From contig OX411549.1 in the NCBI GenBank assembly GCA_948146395.1, positions 37,594,693-37,658,692 of the forward strand: a DNA stretch of 64,000 nt, written 5' to 3'. The stretch's first letter is position 1, and the number at the start of each line of letters is the position of its first letter. Positions 52,388 through 63,896 of the stretch are shown in pieces. Under the pieces are notes generated by a model. The model was given only the letters and a program-made list of their open reading frames with translations, did no database searches and was not told where the DNA came from. The translations under genes were made by a program, and so were the position numbers. The DNA is from Fragum whitleyi (taxonomy: Eukaryota > Mollusca > Bivalvia > Cardiida > Cardiidae).

Positions 52388-52924
52388 TCTCTTTTGAGTC
52401 TCTCTAAACCTTTGCATAATCATATGATTTAAGTTGCATCCAATTAATTGGCATTGCGATTGGCTAAAAATTTTGTTTCATTAAACACAGCCATTGAAAA
52501 CAATTTACTTTTGAGTCTCTCTAAACCTTTGCACAATCATATGATTAAAGTTGCAATAGGGCAGTTGGTAGAGCGCCCGGACTTCTAATCCAGGGGTCTA
52601 TATTTGCACGGGTTCGATCCCCGGCCGCGGCACTTATCCTTTGCGACATTTGTCTTCCACCAATGGGTAGATAATCGTAAACCTATATGGAATAGCAACT
52701 GGAGGCTAGGAAAGGGATGTGGTGGTAGTACTGGTGTGAGAAGTACCAGGAATCCATCGTTAGGTGCTCCAGTCGTCGGGATATAACTGAGAGATTGTTG
52801 AAAGCGGTGTAAAATCCCAATTCAATTCAATTCAATTCATGATTTAAGTTGCATCCAATTAATTGGCATTACAATTGGCTGTAAATTTTGTTTCATTAAA
52901 CACAGCCATTGAAAACAATTTACC
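52388..52924. repeat. Tandem ~118-bp duplication, second copy split by a SINE
   Basis: TTTTGAGTCTCTCTAAACCT occurs at about 52392 and 52509. TTGTTTCATTAAACACAGCC occurs near 52473 and 52888. The second unit is opened by the SINE at 52556. Confidence 0.75.
52556..52838 (+). mobile_element. Full-length tRNA-derived SINE with ~15-bp target duplication
   Basis: The A-box region is GGGCAGTTGGTAGAGCGC and the perfect B box is GGTTCGATCCC at 52611. The body has CACCAATGGGTAGATAATCG and AAGTACCAGGAATCCATCGT, and the tail is GTTGAAAGCGGTGTAAAATC with (TTCAA)n. ATGATTAAAGTTGCA (52541-52555) and ATGATTTAAGTTGCA (52839-52853) flank it. Confidence 0.92.
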
Positions 52925-53214
52925 GTATTTCTCCTAACAAATGCTCCTGGGAGCTAAACAAAACATGGTCAGGGAGCTTTTATTTGGTATGCATTTTCTG
53001 ATTTAAAAAATCATTAAAATCGATGTCTCTTTGCCCTTTTTCCCTTTTATTTGAGGTGAATTTATACTAAATGATTGTTTAGAGGAAATTCATCTCAAAT
53101 TTAAGAACAGGTCTCATAAAGTTTCTAAAATCTAGGCAATTGAAGTGGTTTTTTAAGTAAAAAATGTAGGGGTGCTACTATAAGGGAGGGTTCTTTTTTA
53201 GAGGAAATATGGTA
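52921..53214. mobile_element. TACCGTATTTC-family MITE, intact
   Basis: TACCGTATTTCTCCTAACAA on the left and TTTAGAGGAAATATGGTA on the right, TA at both tips, 294 bp. It is the reference copy for the element in the Ly6 splice site. Confidence 0.88.
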
Positions 53215-53476
53215 TGAAACAGAACTATTTTGTAAGATTCCACACAATTAGTTCCATTAGGTATCATTTTTTTCTTAATAAATCTTTACATTTTTGCTTC
53301 ATGATATTAAATTTAAAGATGTACAGACAGTATTGGTTTGATTTCATGGATATATCAAACTAAATCTAAACACAGTATCATATTAATCAGCTGTGCATAT
53401 TTATATTCAGTGTGATAATTTTTTTTTTTTTGTACTTCCATGAAATCAACAACATTAATACTCCCTTCACATTTAA

Positions 53477-53697
53477 CCCTTTGCTGTTTAATCCCTGCTT
53501 TTTACGTGCCTGTGATTTTATGATTGAGAAAACATAGTGAAAAAAGAAAAGAAATTGCTTCTGACAAGCAATTTCTTCTTTTTCCACACTATTTTCTACC
53601 CTACAGGATGGTTATTTTTTAAATTAAATCCATTTTAAATTTTCGTCTGCAAAACCTTTGAATTGGACAGGTCCAAAATTATGTATAACGGAAAGGG
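53477..53697. mobile_element. 221-bp MITE with TTAA target duplication
   Basis: TTAA at 53473-53476 and 53698-53701. Ends CCCTTTGCTGTTTAATCCCT and TATGTATAACGGAAAGGG. Core GAAATTGCTTCTGACAAGCA. It has the same length as the inverted copy at 24324-24544. Confidence 0.88.
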
Positions 53698-53771
53698 TTA
53701 ATCAAATCATTTTAACATGTGTTCCATGAATCATAAATGTAAAAGACTCCAATCAGCGGTCATGAAGGTAG

Positions 53772-53945
53772 ATTTTGTTTGTTTGAACGGAGTTTACTTG
53801 TAATGCTGCTTTTAACAGTTTTCAATTCATATTTCAGGAACTCAGGATCACATACTAATTGATTCCTGTTATTTCTATCACAAGTAATAACATAACATCT
53901 GTCCTTTATTAGCATCTAGATGCTATCCCACTTACATTTACCAAA
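53772..53945 (-). mobile_element. SINE copy, strongly diverged
   Basis: TTTGTTTGTTTGAACGGAGT (tail), AATTGATTCCTGTTATTTCT and AGCATCTAGATGCTATCCCA. The head is missing. Confidence 0.6.
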
Positions 53946-54019
53946 TATTGGTATTACATAGTGAAATAGTCTAAAATAACATTGTTTTCCATTTTATTGA
54001 AGACAGTCAAAAATAATAT

Positions 54020-54687
54020 CAAATTCCAGCAATCTGAAAACAAGGATCATTGCAGTGAAATTTGGATGATATCCATCATTTACATTCTGAGACAATGATT
54101 TTCAAAGTTTCCACTATATAACATATAGAGAAATGACCTCTGATCATAAAAGACATATTTTTCATGCAATCACAATAATTTTTGGTAGACTGATAAAAGG
54201 TCACTCAATTATCATTCCAGTGAAATTTGGTTGATATCCATCAGTTACATTCTGAGAAAATGATTTTCAAAGTTTCTACTATATAACATATAGAGAAATG
54301 ACCTCCGCCCATAAAATACATATTTTTAATCCAATCACAATAATTTTTGGTAGACTGATAAAGGGTCACCCAAGCATCATTCATGTAAAATTTAATTGGT
54401 ATCCATCTATTAGACTCTGAGAAAACTCACTTTTTACCATATTTGGAAATTAGCCACGCCCATTAAAATTCGTGTTTTTCATTGGATCAAAATTTCTTGA
54501 ACAACTTTGAAAGAGGGTCACCCAAGGATCATTCCTGTGAAGTTTGGTTGAAATCCATCCAGTAGTTTCTGAGGAGAAGATTTTTAAAGAAAAAGTTTAC
54601 GACCAGACGCACGGACGGACGGACGGACGCACGACGGACACAACGCCATGACAATAGCCCCAGTGGCTTTCAGCCAGTGGAGCTAAA
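54020..54687 (-). mobile_element. Pearl-like element, CCACTGG family, - strand copy
   Basis: About three core repeats (GAGAAATGACCTCCGCCCAT, AGACTGATAAAGGGTCACCC), then the edge unit with TTAGCCACGCCCATTAAA, the microsatellite ACGGACGGACGGACGGAC (54611-54629) and the hairpin CCCCAGTGGC...GCCAGTGGAGC. Confidence 0.83.
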
Positions 54688-56035
54688 AACAAACATACAG
54701 TATCTGTTTACAGGAAGGTTATATAAAGAGTAAAAGTGATGTAATAATGATCTATTTTCAGCTATAGTTGAAAGTGGGTCATCTTGGTAGAGTCCAATAT
54801 TTTCATGCTGTGAAGTCTAATGCTAAAAATAGATTTGAACTCAGTCTGGTATCCCCCATGCTAAATATAGACCACAATCAGGTCATGAACTAGATTTTCC
54901 CCCAGTAAATGGGACAATCCAATAACAGTGAATCTCCCAATAAAATGGGAGAACTTAACATACATTCACCTACTTTACCTAATTTTCATTAGCTCCTGAG
55001 TGTAATATTGATCGACTTAATCTAAATTTAACCTGTACTAGATTCGCCTTAAAGTGGGTTGAACTGGGACAAATTGTCTGAACCAATTACCGATTTCAAT
55101 TAATGGACTAGTCCAATTTCATTTGTTCATGGTGACATTTACCCTGCAAGTTTTTTACCTAAATTGCTTACAGTTCCAAAATTTTACGAAACCCTGTGAT
55201 TTGAAACTAGGAAAAAAATTGTGGAAAGAAAGGAAATTGCTTGTCACAGCAATTTCTTCTTTTCCAACAACATTTTTTAAATCACATTGGAATGTTTCTG
55301 TTTAAATTGCACCCTATTTTCATAGTTGTCTGCAACCTTTTTTGAATTTGGACCAGTCTAATATTGCCAAAAATCTACAAAAGGGCGACCTTGTTATGGA
55401 TAAGCTTTTTGTAGGTTTAATTAGGGCATTATCAGTCAGCTGTAGTTACCGCTTTCATCAAATGGACTGGCCTTATTTCACACGTTTTTTCATTGTGACA
55501 TTTAACTGATTACATGGGAAAGAAAAATGTCACATTTTATGCAATGTGAACAAATTCTTTCAAATGTTTTTAAATCTTTTTAGATATGGTATAATCTATG
55601 ATTTTAGTCCTAGCCTTGCTGAGCCTAATTAACGGGTTGTTGCATTTAAGATAAATCAGCTCTCTAGGAATTGCTCACTTTTATAGATGGTAGACTATAT
55701 ATAGTCCGTTTGACTTCTATATGGACCAACCTTTTCATCAATTACATAAAATTGCGTTTGAATAAAGGATTTGTCAACATACCATAACTTGAAATCATTT
55801 ATTGTAGATGGGTAATGAAATCCTCGTTACTTCAGCTTGTCTACAATGAAATCTGTTCACTTTTGCACAGCACACTAATCCTTTTGGTTTTTAAAAAAAG
55901 GTAATTTATATATGCTTACAATATTTCTTCTCTAATTTTTGAAAAAAAAAAAAAATTTTCTTTTAGAAAATAAGCTGTCCAAATTAGGTCATGGCTAAGC
56001 CACACCCTGCAAGGTGAAAAATAATGCAGAATAAG
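54688..56035. other. AT-rich sequence with one hairpin MITE relic
   Basis: 55075-55395 is a foldback with core AGGAAATTGCTTGTCACAGC / AATTTCTTCTTTTCC and outer GACTAGTCCAA / TTGGACCAGTC. The rest shows no coding signal. Confidence 0.5.
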
Positions 56036-56292
56036 TTTGATTGATTTGTTGATTATTGAATGGAGTTTAACACCACTTTCAACTTTTTCAGTTCTATCAC
56101 AGCGGCTGGAGCAGATAACAATGGATTTCTGGTATTTCTCTCACGAGTATAACCATCACATCTTTTCCTAGCCTCCAGTTTCTATCTCACATAGGTCTTT
56201 GATTATCAACCCATTGGTGAGACATTTAGTCAGAAAGAATGAGTGCAGCTGTGGTGGATCGAATTCGGGATTGACAATCCAACGGCGGCAGA
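56036..56292 (-). mobile_element. SINE copy
   Basis: TTATTGAATGGAGTTTAACA, CTCCAGTTTCTATCTCACAT and ATTATCAACCCATTGGTGAG on the complement, with a decayed head GGATCGAATTCGGGATTGAC. Confidence 0.78.
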
Positions 56293-56324
56293 ATTATTTT
56301 GATGGATCAAAATTAAGTTAAGCA

Positions 56325-56400
56325 TGTTTAGTTCAGATGGCAAAGTGCTGAACTTCCAATCCTGAGTTCATGAGTTTGATTCCTGGCTGGGCCAACTATA
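56325..56400 (+). repeat. tRNA-like relic (SINE head or tRNA pseudogene)
   Basis: TTAGTTCAGATGGCAAAGTG and GAGTTTGATTCCTGGC resemble the A- and B-box parts of a tRNA, with a possible anticodon arm CTTCCAATCC. It lacks a proper acceptor stem, so it is not called a tRNA gene. Confidence 0.35.
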
Positions 56401-56630
56401 GTCCAATTTTTGACAATAGAAGTCGTTTTTAGAAGTTTTTAAAAATAACTGCATTATATCATTGTTCTAAAATATTCCTGTGATATAAAATATATAATTT
56501 GTGATGTTATCACCTAGATATTTGTATAGTAATAAGATATTTTGTAATAATAGATTGTGTTTGGACAATATTGAAAATTGATCGATATGTTGTCAATGAT
56601 ATTGAATGTGCGTGGGCTGTTTAAAAAAAA

Positions 56631-59450
56631 CAAGAGGACCCTGAGGGCCCTAAATCGCTCACCTGATATTTCAAGTAAATTATCATTAAGACTCCCATTT
56701 CCTATGATATGGCATGAACCTTCCCATTTTCAACAGAGTTCATTCTTGTGACCTGGCAAACATTTTGATCAAGTTTCATGAAGATTGGACTATATTTGTG
56801 GCGTTTGGGGCTCTTACGAGAAAATTGTCATTAAGGCCCCTTTTCCCGTGATATGGCACGGATACTTCCAATTTTTCAAATGAGTTCATCCTCATGACTG
56901 AACAAACATTCTGACAAAGTTTCGTGATGATTGGACCATATTTGTGGCTTCTAGAGAGTAAACAAAAAAATTGTCATTAAGATGCCTTTTCCTGTGATAT
57001 GGCATCATCCTCATGTACTAACAAACATTCTGACCAAGTTTCATGAAAATTGGACCGTATTTGTGGCTTCTAGAGTGAAAACAAGAAATTTGTCATTAAG
57101 GCCCCTTTTCCCGTGATATGGCACGGATCCTTTCCATTTGAGCAATTTTCATAAGGGACCAAGCAAAGAATATTTCTGCCAAGTTTGGTTGATTTTAACC
57201 CATAAGTTTAGAAGGAGATGTCGTTTAAAGATATTGTTGACAAAATTGTCATTAAGGCACCTTTTTCCGTGATATGGCATGGATCCTTCCCATTTTCAAT
57301 AGACTTCATCCTCATGGCATAACAAACATTCTGACCAAGTTTCATGAAGATTGGACCATATTTGTGGCTTCTAGAGTGAAAACAAGAAATTTGTCATAAA
57401 GGCCCCATTTCCTGTGATATGGCACGGATCCTTTCCATTTTAGCAATTTTTATAAGGGACCACCCAAGGAATATTTCTGCCAAGTTTGGTTGATTTTAAC
57501 CCATAAGTTTAGGAGGAGATGTCGTTTAAAGATATTGTTGACAAAATTGTCATTAAGGCGGCTTTTTCTGTGAAATGGCACAGATCCTTCCCATTTTCAA
57601 TAGACTTCATCCTCATGACCTAACAAACATTCTGACCAAGTTTCATGAAGATTGGACCATATTTGTGGCTTCTAGAGTGAAAACAAGAAATTTGTCATTA
57701 AGGCCCCTTTTCCCGTGATATGGCACGGATCCTTTCCATTTGAGCAATTTTCATAAGGGACCACCCAAGGAATATTTCTGCCAAGTTTGGTTGATTTTAA
57801 CCCATAAGTTTAGGAGGAGATGTCGTTTAAAGATATTGTTGAAAAAGTGTCATTAAGGCGGCTTTTTCTGTGAAATGGCACGGATCCTTCCCATTTTCAA
57901 TAGACTTCATCCTCATGACCTAACAAACATTCTGACCAAGTTTCATGAAGATTGGACCGTATTTGTGGCTTCTAGAGTGAAAACAAGAAATTTGTAATTA
58001 AGGCTCCTTTTCAACTGATATGGCACGGATCCTTTCCATTTGAGCAATTTTCATAAAGGACCACCCAAGGAATATTTCTGCCAAGTTTGGTTGATTTTGA
58101 CCCATAAGTTTAGGAGGAGATGTCGTTTAAAGATATTGTTGACAAAATTGTCATTTGGGCGGCTTTTTCTGTGAAATGGCACGGATCCTTCCCATTTTCA
58201 ATAGACTTCATCCTCATGACCTAACAAACATTCTGACCAAGTTTCATGAAGATTTGACCGTATTTGTGGCTTCTAGAGTGAAAACAAGAAATTTGTCATT
58301 AAGGCCCCTTTTCCCGTGATATGGCACAGATCCTTTCCATTTGAGCAATTTTCATAAGGGACCACCCAAGGAATATTTCTGCCAAGTTTGGTTGATTTTA
58401 ACCCATAAGTTTAGGAGGAGATGTCGTTTAAAGATATTGTTGACAAAATTGTCATTATGGCGGCTTTATCTGTGAAATGGCACGGATCCTTCCCATTTTC
58501 AATAGACTTCATCCTCATGACCTTACAAACATTCTGACCAAGTTTCATGAAGATTGGACCATATTTGTGGCTTCTAGAGTGAAAACAAGAAATTTGTCAT
58601 TAAGGCCCCTTTTCCCGTGATATGGCACGGATCCTTTCAATTTGAGCAATTTTCATAAGGGACCACCCAAGGAATATTTCTGCCAAGTTTGGTTGATTTT
58701 AACCCATAAGTTCAGGAGGAGATGTCGTTTAAAGATATTGTTGACAAAATTGTCATTTAGGCGGCTTTTTCTGTGAAATGGCACGGATCCTTCCCATTTT
58801 CAATAGACTTCATCCTCATGACCTAACAAACATTCTGACCAAGTTTCATGAAGATTGGACCATATTTGTGGCTTCTAGAGTGAAAACAAAAAATTTGTCA
58901 TTAAGGCCCCTTTTCCCGTGATATGGCACGGATCCTTTCCATTTGAGCAATTTTCATAAGGGACCACCCAAGGAATATTTCTGCCAAGTTTGGTTGATTT
59001 TAACCCGTAAGTTTAGGAGGAGATGTCGTTTAAAGATATTGTTGAAAAAGTGTCATTAAGGCGGCTTTTTCTGTGAAATGGCACGGATCCTTCCCATTTT
59101 CAATAGACTTCATCCTCATGACCTAACAAACATTCTGACTAAGTTTCATGAAGATTGGACCGTATTTGTGGCTTCTAGAGTGAAAACAAAAAATTTGTCA
59201 TTAAGGCTCCTTTTCCCCTGATATGGCACGGATCCTTTCCATTTGAGCAATTTTCATAAAGGACCACCCAAGGAATATTTCTGCCAAGTTTGGTTGATTT
59301 TGACCCATAAGTTTAGGAGGAGATGTCGTTTAAAGAAAAAGTTGACGCCGGACGGACAGACGGACAGACAGACAGACGGACAGACGGACGCCGGACAACG
59401 ATCGATCACAATAGCTCCCTTGGGCACTTCATGCTTAGGTGAGCTAAAAA
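56631..59450 (-). mobile_element. Pearl-like element, CTCACCTGAGCAC family, eight ~301-bp tandem units
   Basis: AACAAGAGGACCCTGAGGGC, CCTAAATCGCTCACCTGA at one end. Units with GAGGAGATGTCGTTTAAAG recur near 57212, 57512, 57814, 58114, 58414, 58714, 59015 and 59316 (about 301 bp). Each unit is itself two related half-repeats (CACGGATCCTTTCCATTTGA and CACGGATCCTTCCCATTTTC). Then GACGGACAGACGGACAGACA and GGGCACTTCATGCTTAGGTG at the tail. No coding. Confidence 0.88.
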
Positions 59451-59477
59451 AGATACGAAAAACCCAATTTGACGACT

Positions 59478-59545
59478 CTGTGTGAAACAGTTGTAACTGC
59501 CTATATATTCATAGGCAGTTACAACTGTTTCAAACTGAGCCATCA
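59478..59545. repeat. Near-perfect hairpin MITE (AGTTGTAACTGCC family)
   Basis: GAAACAGTTGTAACTGCCTA and TAGGCAGTTACAACTGTTTC form a 25-30 bp stem; the outer CTGTGTGAAAC / GTTTCAAACTGAG also pair. Confidence 0.87.
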
Positions 59546-59718
59546 GGTTGCTTTTCCTTGCTTGATCTTTCTTTCAGCTAAATGATTTTCAAAAATTTGG
59601 TAAAAATGCTATGATATGATAATGTTAATTACTAGTCTTCCTTTTGAATCGTCTTTATTTAAAGAACAAAACTGTAGCAGAAAAAATTCTATTGAGGTTT
59701 CTGCCTTACCAAATTTAA

Positions 59719-59959
59719 CCCTTGTCATGCTGAACCCGGAATATTCCTGATTTGGCAGTAGCTATAGACAAACATCAGCCTGCACATACGTGCAGTCTGA
59801 TGTCAGTCTACACCACCTGTTTCTCCCTTTCAAACCAGAATTGTCAATTAAGATTTAGTTTTTTAAATTAAAATTGGCCTACAGTGGGTACTTTCAGTGC
59901 TTTTTGGCCTTTGATTTTAATGACAATTTTTAGCCAAAATTTATTAAGCATGACAAGGA
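59719..59959. mobile_element. TTAA-flanked 240-bp MITE
   Basis: TTAA at 59715-59718 and 59960-59963. Ends CCCTTGTCATGCTGAA and TTAAGCATGACAAGGA. 241 bp, the same length as 34034-34274. Confidence 0.87.
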
Positions 59960-59963
59960 TTAA

Positions 59964-60574
59964 TTTTCCTAATACATGTATCAAAAGAAATCCTATCAAT
60001 TTTAATCAGTATCAGTCCAGTCACAGAGCTATCACTATTTACATGCATACATTTTGATGGTAACAACAATAACACACGGACAAATTCTTTTAACAAATTG
60101 TTTCCCTATCAAATGGTTTATGACATCGTTTCTCTGAACATCTTTCTGCATTTGGACACATCCAAAAATATTTTTCTTCTGGGAAGGGTCAAGTGGACCA
60201 AAAAAGTAGGTATATATGTTTACAGAGTATATATGTTAACAGAGGTCACACAACCTGGTTATTTTGCCCTCCATGTGTACTGGTTTGCACTGATGTAAGA
60301 AAGGAATGATGTAACTCACTCACTCCTCATAAAGAGTAAAACTGGGTCTGAATGGTTCACATGTACTCTAGTTGAGTGCAGAAAAGTTGGTATTGAATTA
60401 AGTGAACCAGACTGATCAACCTAAGGTTATTGTATTTTTCCTCAGAACCCGTGCACCAATATGGAATTAGGTAGGGTTATTTGTGTAGGAGTGTTTTCAT
60501 CAGATTGTAAACAGTCCTCTCAATTTTCTGCTAAACCCCAGTTCTTATGACTTTATAGGAACCCTTGATTTGAA
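59964..60574. other. AT-rich sequence
   Basis: No coding or repeat structure recognised. Confidence 0.4.
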
Positions 60575-60862
60575 GCTTGGCTTTTTTTTGAGATTTCTCC
60601 AAGGTATTGCTATAGCCTTTATAGTGTCGTTATATTTCCCCATGCAATCTATGAATATTTTGAGTGAAAATCCATAAGGCCCCTTTCCCAGTATTTTCTG
60701 ACAGATCACATGTTCATTATCGAAAAATTGTCCTATACTGTAAGGGGAATAAATCAAGATCAATGCATTTTGTGTTTGAAAATGCCCCTAATTTTACTAA
60801 GATTAATTTTTTCTCCTTTCCAGCATCAAATTTTCTAAACAACATGTGAAGGCACCAGTAGG
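60575..60862 (-). mobile_element. CTCGGCTG-family pearl-like relic
   Basis: AGCTTGGCTTTTTTTTGAGA, CCAAGGTATTGCTATAGCC and AGGCACCAGTAGGCAG, with a decayed interior compared with 8790-9210. Confidence 0.55.
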
Positions 60863-61811
60863 CAGTTTAAATAAGCTAGTAACGTATATAAGCCACCAGC
60901 TCTCATTATATTAGATAATTAATACAAAAAGATAAGTTTTAGATTGTTAAATCGTACTGCGAAGCAGTAGATTTATATCTACCGTTTTCCAGAAATCCAG
61001 TCTGTTTGACCCACTACATTTTTACCATTATCTTCTGAACAATGTGTTCAAACCAAATTATGTGTTTTCAAACACCGAAGAAACGGCCTTTTCAGTCACA
61101 ATCTACAAATTTTGTTTATACCTTATTTACTTTTCGACAAATAGAGAAGAGGCTAATACAATTTGATGTAATTTTCGCTTTTAGTAATTACCAGTTAGTA
61201 TTTTCAGTGTTTATAACAAGATTTTCGGTTGAGTAAAGGAGTTGAAACGTACAATAGGTTAACTGTATAATTAATTTGTAGCACTTACAATATTACTGCT
61301 CTGAACTTTCTTGAACGGTCATTTACCAGTTGTAGGGCTGACAACCAATCAAATTCTGTTATGATTATCACTCGGTCAAAACCCACGCGTAAATTCAGAC
61401 CACGTGGTACATCGTCTGCTCGAAATGTGTCAATTAACTTGTTTGTCATTAGTCAATAGTCGTCTGCACTCAAACAGGGAGCGTGGGAAGTTTACTTTTT
61501 TTCGCATGTGTTAACAAATAGAAATAATTTTGTAATTTTGAAATATTTGATTTCAATGAGCACTCTGATCACGCTCCAATCCTATTTTCATTAAATTCAA
61601 ATTTGAGTATGAAGAAAAATTATTCAACAACAAATAAACCGACAAAAACATACGATAAACTGATATAGGGGTAAGTTCATATCGAACTCGGTTTCGACCC
61701 GAGTTAACCAGGTTTCCATCAGAACGGCCTCGGTTTCGACACTAGTGATGTCATTGTAACCTTTCAACCTCGACGCTTCTGATCCTGGGTCAGGCCGGTG
61801 TTACTTGGGTT

Positions 61812-61822
61812 CCAAAATGGCG
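61812..61822 (+). promoter_or_regulatory. YY1-like motif CCAAAATGGCG
   Basis: It matches the core of the YY1 element (AANATGGCG). In animals this often lies just downstream of a start site on TATA-less promoters. Function here is inference. Confidence 0.35.
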
Positions 61823-62192
61823 TCGAGAATAGTGCACAACAATTCGATTACAAAAAAATAAATATTCTCTATTACTTTAAATAACAAATACTTTTTTCTT
61901 ACTTTATATAGTATTTTGCACGAGTCTATCACATTTCTTAATGGGATAACGATATTTCATGGTAAATTAATTATTGTAGCGGTAAATTAGAAGTTTGTTT
62001 ACTACCACCAGTGGGTAACTCCGTTCACATGAATGTCTTTTCTGCGCATGCATATTACAGTCAATTTTGGATTATTACATCATCTCACGCGTCTCTCGGG
62101 CTGCCTTTTGAATTTCCCCTAGGATAGCAGCAAGAGCGATCTATTTTTAGAACAACTCATGAATAATCATAGAGTGCTGCTAGATTTAATCG

Positions 62193-62219
62193 ATTGGTCA
62201 GAAACCAAAGATATAAATA
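62193..62219 (+). promoter_or_regulatory. Inverted CCAAT box followed by TATAAATA
   Basis: ATTGG (62193-62197) and TATAAATA (62212-62219) are 14 bp apart, in order for a + strand promoter. No open frame of note follows within 200 bp. Confidence 0.3.
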
Positions 62220-62710
62220 GCATAGTTGGCGATTTCACGTGTTTCTTGAGGGAAAATGCATTTACAGTTTTTGGGAAAACCCAATGCTTGAAATACAAAC
62301 ATGTTGGTAATCAAAATTGTAAATAGTTTAATGAAAAATGTTTGTTGCTAAACAGGCTTTTAAACTCTATAGAGAGAGGAATAATATTAACAGACAAGCT
62401 TTTAGCTTGGCGCGTGCTCATTATAACAACGTAAAAATCTGCTAAGAAATAATTTAGACTAGCAGAGGGCTATCGAATCAGCAAACTTTCAAAATCGGAC
62501 CCACGAGGTTGGATGAGCTGGCGATGTCCTCGAAATGATGGAGTGTTAAGACAAAAAACTCACAAATTTAAAGATTTTACCAACTTTTATTGTCCAAATT
62601 TGAGCCCTTTTGAAATTTGATTGGCGAACTATTGCACTATCCCAGCCTCTCAATGATGTACGATTTACAGTGCTGACAGCACTTTGATTATATTACTGAT
62701 GTACATATAT

Positions 62711-63207
62711 TAGGGGTGGCTATTGAGTTCAAAATAAGTATCACGATAGTATTGTGATAGTAAAGTTGCTATTGGAATAGTATTGAAATAGTCAGAAAAC
62801 TATTGCAATACTATCACAATAGTTGTTTTTACAGAAAAAATAGATAAAAATCAATGATAAAGTGTCCATCTTTTATTAGACATCCACTTTATATTGGTCT
62901 TGTAAGATGCTGTTTAAATTGTCAATGGCAAGTAAATGATGAAATCAGTTAATTACAGATATTTCCTTAAAAAGAATTGGATTCGACCTCATTCTGTGAT
63001 AAAAAAATGCAGAAAGGCAGCATTGTTACTACATTTAGTTCTACCTTCATTTTCAAAAAAAAGAAAAAAAAACTGTTGTAAACTATCGATAGTCAGTGAG
63101 AGGAACTATTGCGATATCTATTGACTTGTAAAAATGGTATCGACCTATTGATATTGCAAGTAAACTATCAAGATATAGCGATAGTTCGATTTATTTTTAC
63201 ACCCCTA
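62711..63207. mobile_element. hAT-type MITE, second copy
   Basis: Ends TAGGGGTGGC and TTACACCCCTA. The flanks ACATATAT (62703-62710) and ACATACAC (63208-63215) agree at 6 of 8 bases, a decayed target duplication. The interior matches 31409-31894 throughout. Confidence 0.85.
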
Positions 63208-63210
63208 ACA

Positions 63211-63749
63211 TACACTGCCCTCTAAAAGATCCTTCACACACATTTCATTTATAAGATTTTCAGCTTTAATCTTTTTAAACAAAGTTATAGATTATTTTTT
63301 ATTACATAAAATCTGATTATTCCCATTTTAACGCTACTTTAGACAACAAAATGACTGTTGATAAAGATACTATTTTAGAACAATGTATAACAGAAAATAT
63401 TGAGACAAAAGGAGAAAATGCTGATTATCAGTGGAACGTTGTGAGAGACTTGTAAATAGCATGCCTAGATGCATGTTCAGGCTGTCTTACCTGCTAATGG
63501 AGGCTACACTAAATATTGACAGAAGTTGATCCCCTTGATAGAAAATTTGGCAAAATGGTGAACTATTCTGATTTTGTCGATTTTACATGATTTTGCCATT
63601 TCTGGTATTGCTTCTTAATTGATACATTGCAATAAAGATATAAAGTATACATTTTATTAATAAAAATAATATAAAACTTTGTTTTAAATTACTTAAGCTA
63701 AAGATCTTTAAAAGAAGTGTGTGTGAAGAAACTTTTGGAGGGCAGTGTA
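63211..63749. mobile_element. Tc1/mariner-type MITE with ~35-bp TIRs
   Basis: TACACTGCCCTCTAAAAGAT, CCTTCACACACATTTC on the left is mirrored by GAAGTGTGTGTGAAG and AACTTTTGGAGGGCAGTGTA on the right. TA lies at both tips. The CACTGCCCTC-type end is Tc1-like. No transposase frame is present in 539 bp. The hAT-type MITE is inserted at its very left edge. Confidence 0.82.
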
Positions 63750-63801
63750 TATGTTTATAATTCATCAGTATATATTCCTGTTTATATCAAATTGTATTGG
63801 T

Positions 63802-63890
63802 ATAGGTAGATATTGTGCAGTGAGCCGTAAATTCTATATTCACTTATAGATTTCTGAGCTCAATTTTGAAAATACACTTATATTACTTCT
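63802..63890 (+). mobile_element. GTAGATTTTGTGCGGTGAGCC-family MITE, short copy
   Basis: TAGGTAGATATTGTGCAGTG, AGCCGTAAATTC, and GAGCTCAATTTTGAAAATAC. It is similar to 42331-42412. Confidence 0.7.
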
Positions 63891-63896
63891 ATATAA

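Larger units (their letters stand above)
60863..62710. other. Unique, relatively CpG-rich promoter-like stretch
   Basis: This is one of the few long stretches in the second half without recognisable repeats. It has CpG-containing words (CACGCGTAAATTC, ACTCGGTTTCGACCCGAGTT, CACGCGTCTCTCGG), a YY1-like CCAAAATGGCG (61812-61822) and a CCAAT/TATA pair near 62193-62219. The ATG in the YY1-like word opens only 14 codons (61817-61861). No conserved protein was recognised on either strand, so a gene start is possible but not demonstrated. Confidence 0.4.

Noticed and set aside
52556..52640. tRNA gene with good A and B boxes
   Set aside because: It continues into the SINE body and has flanking target duplications, and the acceptor stem does not close. 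It is a SINE head.
56325..56400. tRNA gene
   Set aside because: A- and B-box-like parts only; no acceptor stem pairing.
61817..61861. Short frame M-A-S-R-I-V-H...
   Set aside because: Only 14 codons before a stop and no donor site that would clearly extend it. The ATGGCG is more simply a YY1-like word.
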